A model generated the notes under the pieces. The model did no database searches, was not told the origin of the DNA, and was given only the letters and a program-made list of their open reading frames with translations. DNA of 10,681 bases from Alteromonadaceae bacterium (lineage in GTDB: Bacteria > Pseudomonadota > Gammaproteobacteria > Pseudomonadales > Oleiphilaceae). Position numbers and translations under genes: made by a program. Positions within the stretch are counted from its first letter, which is position 1. The number at the start of each line of letters is the position of its first letter. Below are positions 7,032-10,681 of this stretch, piece by piece. The DNA is taken from positions 1 through 10,681 of the forward strand of contig JABXHG010000018.1 in assembly GCA_013393545.1 (NCBI GenBank), read 5' to 3'.

Positions 7032-7843
7032 TGCTTGGTGTTCTTGCCTTCAAACTAATCGCAACTGCCTCGGTAGTTATTGGGGTATCGATTGCGGTTA
7101 GTAAACTGGGACCCAGGCTCGGGGGTATTATTGCAGGAACACCGATTATTCTGGGCCCCGGTTACTTTTTCATGCTGCAGGAGCGACCCGTGGAGTTCAT
7201 CCAATCGGCAGCTTTGTCCACGCTGCACGCACTGGTTGCCACTCTGGTGTTCAGCATCTGTTTCGTGATCACGGCCGGACGCATGCGTGCGCTTGCCAGT
7301 CTGGGATTGGCTACCCTGTGCTGGATACCATCCACACTGGTGTTCTCTTACACTCCCGGAGGGGTATGGGGCGCGGTCGCGCTATATTGTCTGGTTTTGC
7401 TGATAGCGGACGTTGTACGACGGGTGCTCAAACTTGGGCAGCCCGTGGTGATTGCCAGATCCGGCTGGTTTGACCTGCTGTTACGGGGTCTTTTAGCCGG
7501 CGTGCTGGTCAGTGTGGCCACCACTGTTGCAACCAAATCAGGCCCTTTATTATCGGGTCTGTTGGTGGGCTTCCCGGTCGGACTGTTTACCATTGGCTGG
7601 ACGCTCCATGAGCGATATGGCTCGCAGGTAGCCAGGGCTACTGTGATTATTGCGCAAAAGGGCATGTTAAGCCTGGTCGCATTCGGTGTTATGGTCGCAC
7701 TTACGGCTGACAAGTTGTCACCGATGATCGTCTTCATAGCAGCGTTGCTTGTATCCTTAGCGGTCAGTGCTGCACTTTTCATGAGCAGCCAATGGCTGAA
7801 CCGGCGAACCTTTGCTCAGGAGTCCGGAACCGAGATACGTTAG
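7031..7843 (+). CDS. Uncharacterised polytopic membrane protein with internal duplication
   Basis: I do not recognise this 270-residue protein. It is strongly hydrophobic, with about nine predicted membrane segments (roughly residues 5-24, 30-49, 58-80, 86-106, 110-130, 147-168, 171-191, 200-225 and 229-252), and a polar C-terminal tail. Two halves align: K-x-GP-x-L-x-GIIAG-x-P at 25-38 matches K-x-GP-x-L-x-GLLVG-x-P at 169-182, each followed by a helix ending LQER (49-52) or LHER (192-195). Such repeats, about 144 residues apart and separated by an odd number of helices, suggest an inverted-topology carrier fold, so a transporter is the best guess: a second importer, an exporter of a product, or an ammonia/acid carrier. 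It overlaps the amidase stop (TGATG) and sits before pxpB, so it belongs to the pathway operon. Confidence 0.85.
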   Translation: MLGVLAFKLIATASVVIGVSIAVSKLGPRLGGIIAGTPIILGPGYFFMLQERPVEFIQSAALSTLHALVATLVFSICFVITAGRMRALASLGLATLCWIPSTLVFSYTPGGVWGAVALYCLVLLIADVVRRVLKLGQPVVIARSGWFDLLLRGLLAGVLVSVATTVATKSGPLLSGLLVGFPVGLFTIGWTLHERYGSQVARATVIIAQKGMLSLVAFGVMVALTADKLSPMIVFIAALLVSLAVSAALFMSSQWLNRRTFAQESGTEIR

Positions 7844-7894
7844 GCTGGTCCATAAAATCAACAACCTGCTATTCAATAGTGTTGAGGAGCACCA
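7844..7894 (+). promoter_or_regulatory. pxpB leader with a small dyad near the ribosome site
   Basis: This is the only gap of note inside the downstream half of the run. TCAACA (7858-7863) can pair with TGTTGA (7880-7885), enclosing a second dyad CTATT-C-AATAG (7869-7879). The outer 3' arm reaches the first two bases of the ribosome site GAGGAG (7884-7889), which lies 5 nt before the pxpB ATG. A modest effect on pxpB translation, or a regulator site sharing the AATCAAC half-site seen at 1018-1024, is possible; both are speculative. Confidence 0.25.
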
Positions 7895-8623
7895 ATGAGC
7901 CAGGGCGTGGTTCGGAATAATGCCAAACTTGAGTCTGCCGGACTGGACGGCTGGATTGTGCGGCTGTTTGACACCATTGAAGAGCATAATTTGCTTTGGC
8001 TCTCTGCCCTCTCGCACCGTTGTGAGCACGCGTTTGGCGAAGCCCTGGTGGATCTGGTGCCGTCCTACACCACACTGCTCATTGTTTTCGACCCGTTTGC
8101 GCTATCGCCCTCACAGGCACGAGCTATCATTTGTGGGATACTGGCGGATTTAGAGCCAGAGGAAAACATCGGACAGGGGCAGGTACATGAGCTTCCCACC
8201 TGGTACCACCCCAGCGTTGGCCCGGAGTTGGCGCGCGTGGCTGAACTCTCCGGCGAAACTGTGGATAAGGTTATCGAACTGCACAGTCAGCAGGTTTATC
8301 GCGTATTCGCCCTTGGATTCTCTCCCGGTTTTGCCTTTATGGGGCTGGTCGACCCGCGCCTGGAGTGCGGCAGGCTGGACACCCCTCGCCTGTGGGTGCC
8401 CCCTAACAGCGTGGCCCTGGCGGGGCGACAGACTGCCGCGTACCCCGTTGCAACCCCCGGCGGCTGGAATCTTCTGGGGCGCACCAGCGCCCGCTTGTTC
8501 GACCGGGCGCGGGAAGGCTTCAGCCTCTTGCGGGTAGGGGATCAGGTGCGGTTTGTGCCGGTAAGTCAGGAACAGTTTGAACGGGAAGGCGGGGATACCA
8601 CGCCAGCGGAGCCAGAGGCATGA
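7895..8623 (+). CDS. pxpB: 5-oxoprolinase subunit PxpB (KipI / AHS1 family)
   Basis: A 242-residue cytosolic protein of the AHS1/KipI family, one of three subunits of the bacterial ATP-dependent 5-oxoprolinase that opens pyroglutamate to L-glutamate. Diagnostic motifs are GFSPGFAFMGLVDPRL (141-156), VPPNSVALAGRQTAAYP (168-184) and TPGGWNLLGRT (187-197), with FDPF (65-68) and ELPTWYHPSVGPEL (99-112) as in the family. The N-terminal 20 residues are longer and less conserved than in most members. GAGGAG 5 nt ahead of the ATG supports this start. The stop overlaps the pxpC start (ATGA), matching the close B-C association of the subunits. The B. subtilis homologue KipI also inhibits sporulation kinase KinA, a role not expected here. 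Confidence 0.94.
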   Translation: MSQGVVRNNAKLESAGLDGWIVRLFDTIEEHNLLWLSALSHRCEHAFGEALVDLVPSYTTLLIVFDPFALSPSQARAIICGILADLEPEENIGQGQVHELPTWYHPSVGPELARVAELSGETVDKVIELHSQQVYRVFALGFSPGFAFMGLVDPRLECGRLDTPRLWVPPNSVALAGRQTAAYPVATPGGWNLLGRTSARLFDRAREGFSLLRVGDQVRFVPVSQEQFEREGGDTTPAEPEA

Positions 8624-9597
8624 GGCAGGCAAACAACACAACAGCCTGCATCAAAGTTCTGCGGGCAGGCCCCCTGGCGCTGTTGCAGGATGCTGGACGC
8701 TTCGGGGTACGTCACCTTGGCGTTACTCAGGGCGGCCCGGCGGACCTGTATTCCTGGGCCTGGGCCAATCACCTGACAGGCAACCCCTGGGGTACCGCTA
8801 ATGTGGAAGTGACCTTTGGCGGTTTGCAGCTGGTCGCCGGTCGGGATCTGAATATTGCACTTACCGGTGCAGACCTGGGGGCCACCATCGAGCATAAGCC
8901 GGTGCCTTTGTGGCAACGGATAACCTGGAAAGAAGGGGAGATACTGACCTTCGACGCACCGAGAAGTGGGCTCCGGGCGTATCTGGCCGTTGCTGGCGGC
9001 TTTATGGCAGAGCCGGTGTTGGGCAGTGTTGCCTGTGTACCCCGGGAGGAACTCGGCGGTTTCGGTGGGTTTGGCGACAAGCTAGCAGAAGGGGATGAGC
9101 TGATCGTTAATTACAAAACGAATACTGACGACCAAACGCCCCATAAAGCACCCGACGAAGCCGTATCTGACTTTCGTTCGCCGGCGGTTCTGGATTTTTT
9201 ACCAGGAGCACAGATTGGGCACTTTACCGGCCGCAGCCTGTTCGATGCATTCAATACTCTATGGCGGGTGGATGACCGTGCCGATCGCATGGGGGTGCGA
9301 CTCACTGGCCCCAAACTCTACTGCAAAATAAGCTCACTGGTTTCCGAGGGGATCAACCTGGGCGGCGTACAGGTCCCGCCTGATGGGCAACCCATCGTGT
9401 TGCTTAACGACCGGCAAACCATTGGCGGATACCCCCGGCTGGGCTCTCTGACTCCCTTATCGGCGTCGCGCCTGGCTCAGTGTTTACCGAGGGACGAAGT
9501 AAAACTGGCCGCCAGCGGCAGTGGCATCGCACTCAGGCAATACCGGTTGTTCAGGGCGCTTTTCCATCCGAAGCCCGGCTTCCCAGTGCCAGAATGA
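8620..9597 (+). CDS. pxpC: 5-oxoprolinase subunit PxpC (KipA / AHS2 family)
   Basis: A 325-residue cytosolic protein of the AHS2/KipA family, partner of PxpB in 5-oxoprolinase. It carries [20 protein letters not shown] (21-40) with the following [11 protein letters not shown] (120-128), [10 protein letters not shown] (222-231), [20 protein letters not shown] (242-261) and [13 protein letters not shown] (263-275), all standard. The same AHS1-AHS2 pair occurs as the C-terminal part of urea carboxylase, but no biotin or carboxylase domain is present here, which favours the 5-oxoprolinase reading. GGAG at 8608-8611 lies 8 nt before the ATG. The last 16 codons overlap, tail to tail, the end of pxpA on the opposite strand. 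It is the last gene of the + strand run, and no terminator hairpin is visible after it. Confidence 0.94.
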   Translation: MRQANNTTACIKVLRAGPLALLQDAGRFGVRHLGVTQGGPADLYSWAWANHLTGNPWGTANVEVTFGGLQLVAGRDLNIALTGADLGATIEHKPVPLWQRITWKEGEILTFDAPRSGLRAYLAVAGGFMAEPVLGSVACVPREELGGFGGFGDKLAEGDELIVNYKTNTDDQTPHKAPDEAVSDFRSPAVLDFLPGAQIGHFTGRSLFDAFNTLWRVDDRADRMGVRLTGPKLYCKISSLVSEGINLGGVQVPPDGQPIVLLNDRQTIGGYPRLGSLTPLSASRLAQCLPRDEVKLAASGSGIALRQYRLFRALFHPKPGFPVPE

Positions 9598-10324
9598 CTT
9601 CACGGATAGACTGGATGGCAGCAATAGATTCCTTGTTGTCCCCATGCACACACAAGGTGTCGGCGTTTAACACGATCCTGCTGCCGTCGCTGGCGGTCAG
9701 AGGTTCGCCTTTGGCAATCTTAACGGCCTGTTCCAGAATCGTGTCAGGATCATCATGGACAGCCCCCCGGGTCTGCCGGGAGACCAAATGGCCCCTGGCG
9801 TCATAGGCGCGGTCAGCAAAGGCTTCAAACCACAGCGTAATACCGTACCGATCAGCAATTTCCCGGGCCATCGACGTGTCGCAGGCCGCCATGGTCATCA
9901 AAGGTAATGAGCCATCGAAGCTCTTGATGGCTTTTACCACAGCCTCAAACAGGTCGTGGTTGCGGATCATATCGTTATAGAGTGCGCCGTGAGGTTTCAC
10001 GTAATGGATCCGCATGCCTTCAGCCTGACAGACCCCGGACAAGGCACCAATCTGATACAGCACCAGGTCTTCCACCTCATCCGGCGAGCAGGCCATGGAA
10101 CGTCTGCCAAAACCGACCAGGTCCGGATAAGACGGGTGTGCACCCACTTTAACCCGGTGCGTCTTTGCCAGGCGCACGGTGCGCCGGATAACGTGCGGGT
10201 CGGAAGCGTGGAAGCCGCAGGCCACGTTGGCGAGGTCGACGTGGGGCATGACGTGCTCATCCATACCCATTATCCATTGACCAAAACTTTCGCCCATGTC
10301 GGCGTTTAACAAAAGAGTCTTCAT
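9551..10324 (-). CDS. pxpA: 5-oxoprolinase subunit PxpA (LamB/YcsF family)
   Basis: A 257-residue cytosolic protein of the LamB/YcsF family, the third 5-oxoprolinase subunit, with a polysaccharide-deacetylase-like barrel. Motifs in order: LNADMGE (6-12), ACGFHASDP (35-43; most members have GFHAGDP), [15 protein letters not shown] (61-75), [30 protein letters not shown] and [10 protein letters not shown]. These include the histidines and acids expected at the active site. The start is the ATG read from 10324, with AGAGGA only 3 nt upstream (10333-10328), a rather short spacing, but the N-terminus aligns well with the family. It is convergent with pxpC and so must have its own promoter, in 10325-10497, which allows regulation separate from pxpBC. 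Members are usually on the same strand as pxpBC, so a local inversion or rearrangement is likely. Confidence 0.94.
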   Translation of the reverse strand: MKTLLLNADMGESFGQWIMGMDEHVMPHVDLANVACGFHASDPHVIRRTVRLAKTHRVKVGAHPSYPDLVGFGRRSMACSPDEVEDLVLYQIGALSGVCQAEGMRIHYVKPHGALYNDMIRNHDLFEAVVKAIKSFDGSLPLMTMAACDTSMAREIADRYGITLWFEAFADRAYDARGHLVSRQTRGAVHDDPDTILEQAVKIAKGEPLTASDGSRIVLNADTLCVHGDNKESIAAIQSIREVILALGSRASDGKAP

Positions 10325-10497
10325 ATATCCTCTTCGTCTACAGCGTTGCTGTCCGGAGAACTCTGATTACACATGCACCGATATTACGGGATGGTTACAA
10401 TGGCGTGTGCCTAAATAAGCTTAACTTATCTGGCATAGTTCTTCTATTCGGGCCGCAATCAACCGATACAACAAGCACTAACAAGGAGGGCCCTGTG
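10325..10497. promoter_or_regulatory. Divergent intergenic region with pxpA promoter and a 15-bp dyad
   Basis: This gap lies between the leftward pxpA and a possible rightward ORF. It holds ATAAG-CTTAA-CTTAT (10415-10429), an interrupted palindrome that also fits the T-N11-A pattern of LysR operators (T10416 to A10428), and AATCAAC at 10457-10463, a half-site also seen at 1018-1024. On the + strand, TGG followed by CATAGT (10431-10439) could be an extended -10 element just right of the dyad. AAGGAGG at 10483-10489 is a strong ribosome site for the + strand. I could not pick a clear -35/-10 pair for pxpA. Confidence 0.4.
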
Positions 10498-10681
10498 ATG
10501 CCTTTGAAAATAACAAAAACAACCCTCTCGTCCCTGACTGTCCGGTTGCAGCCAAAACCATGGCGCGCTACCCAAACACTGGATTTATGTCTGAGCCCTT
10601 TTTCCCCAAAGCCTCGCACTGTAAACCATGTGCACACAAGTCCCTTTTTCCGTGCCTCCGACTTCGCAGCCCCCGCCTTTT
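10498..10681 (+). CDS. Possible start of a hypothetical protein, cut by the window edge
   Basis: An open frame runs from the ATG at 10498 to the end of the window without a stop (61 complete codons). It is preceded by a full-strength AAGGAGG ribosome site 8 nt upstream; a GTG at 10495 is an alternative start. The peptide, beginning MPLKITKTTLSSLTVRLQPK, is rich in Pro, Thr and Ser, has no signal peptide or membrane segment, and matches no family I know. Its codon use looks less ordered than in the neighbours, so it may be a short or chance frame behind a fortuitous site. Judging it requires the sequence beyond 10681. Confidence 0.3.
   Translation, partial: MPLKITKTTLSSLTVRLQPKPWRATQTLDLCLSPFSPKPRTVNHVHTSPFFRASDFAAPAF

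Noticed and set aside
8150..8641. 163-residue antisense frame over pxpB
   Set aside because: The sense strand carries all PxpB motifs; the antisense peptide has none.
5664..9597. Urea carboxylase / allophanate hydrolase pathway (amidase plus AHS1/AHS2 proteins)
   Set aside because: No biotin-carboxylase or biotin-carrier domain is present, the amidase lacks the allophanate hydrolase C-terminal domain, and pxpA next door points to 5-oxoprolinase.
10395..10637. Leftward 80-residue frame in the right-hand intergenic region
   Set aside because: It begins at a GTG with poor ribosome spacing, covers the AAGGAGG site and operator-like dyad, and the peptide shows no recognisable family; the opposite strand has the better translation signal.

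Overview
The window looks like part of a gammaproteobacterial chromosome, possibly a marine Marinobacter-like organism. This rests on moderately GC-rich coding DNA with AT-rich gaps, plain Shine-Dalgarno sites, a TRAP transporter and the general look of the proteins; the genus is a guess. Almost all of it is one catabolic gene cluster. I see no tRNA, rRNA, CRISPR array or insertion sequence.

Layout. An AT-rich leader (1-116) precedes a LysR-type regulator (117-1019). A short AT-rich gap full of palindromes (998-1113) follows. Then comes a tightly packed run on the + strand: a DUF1445/YcsI-family protein (1114-1917), a three-part TRAP transporter (periplasmic binding protein 1948-3012, small permease about 3077-3670, large permease 3670-4953), a DUF2848 protein (4990-5667), an amidase-signature enzyme (5664-7031), an unrecognised integral membrane protein with an internal duplication (7031-7843), and PxpB and PxpC, the two AHS1/AHS2-type subunits of 5-oxoprolinase (7895-8623 and 8620-9597). 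PxpA (LamB/YcsF family), the third subunit, is on the opposite strand (9551-10324) and its 3' end overlaps that of pxpC by 47 bp. The last 357 bp hold a divergent intergenic region and the start of a possible rightward ORF cut by the window edge.

How the parts fit. PxpA, PxpB and PxpC together form the ATP-dependent 5-oxoprolinase known from E. coli and B. subtilis. YcsI/DUF1445 proteins are also neighbours of these genes in the B. subtilis kip region, and UniProt groups them with the D-glutamate cyclase family, whose eukaryotic member handles D-glutamate/5-oxo-D-proline. A TRAP system imports small organic acids. Together with an amidase and a DUF2848 protein, this suggests a pathway that imports a small acid carrying an amide or lactam group, hydrolyses an amide bond, and opens a 5-oxoproline-like ring. 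The substrate cannot be read from the sequence, and the DUF1445, DUF2848 and 270-residue membrane proteins have no assigned roles here; they are the new parts of the system. The LysR regulator, with its operator-like palindromes on both sides, is the likely controller.
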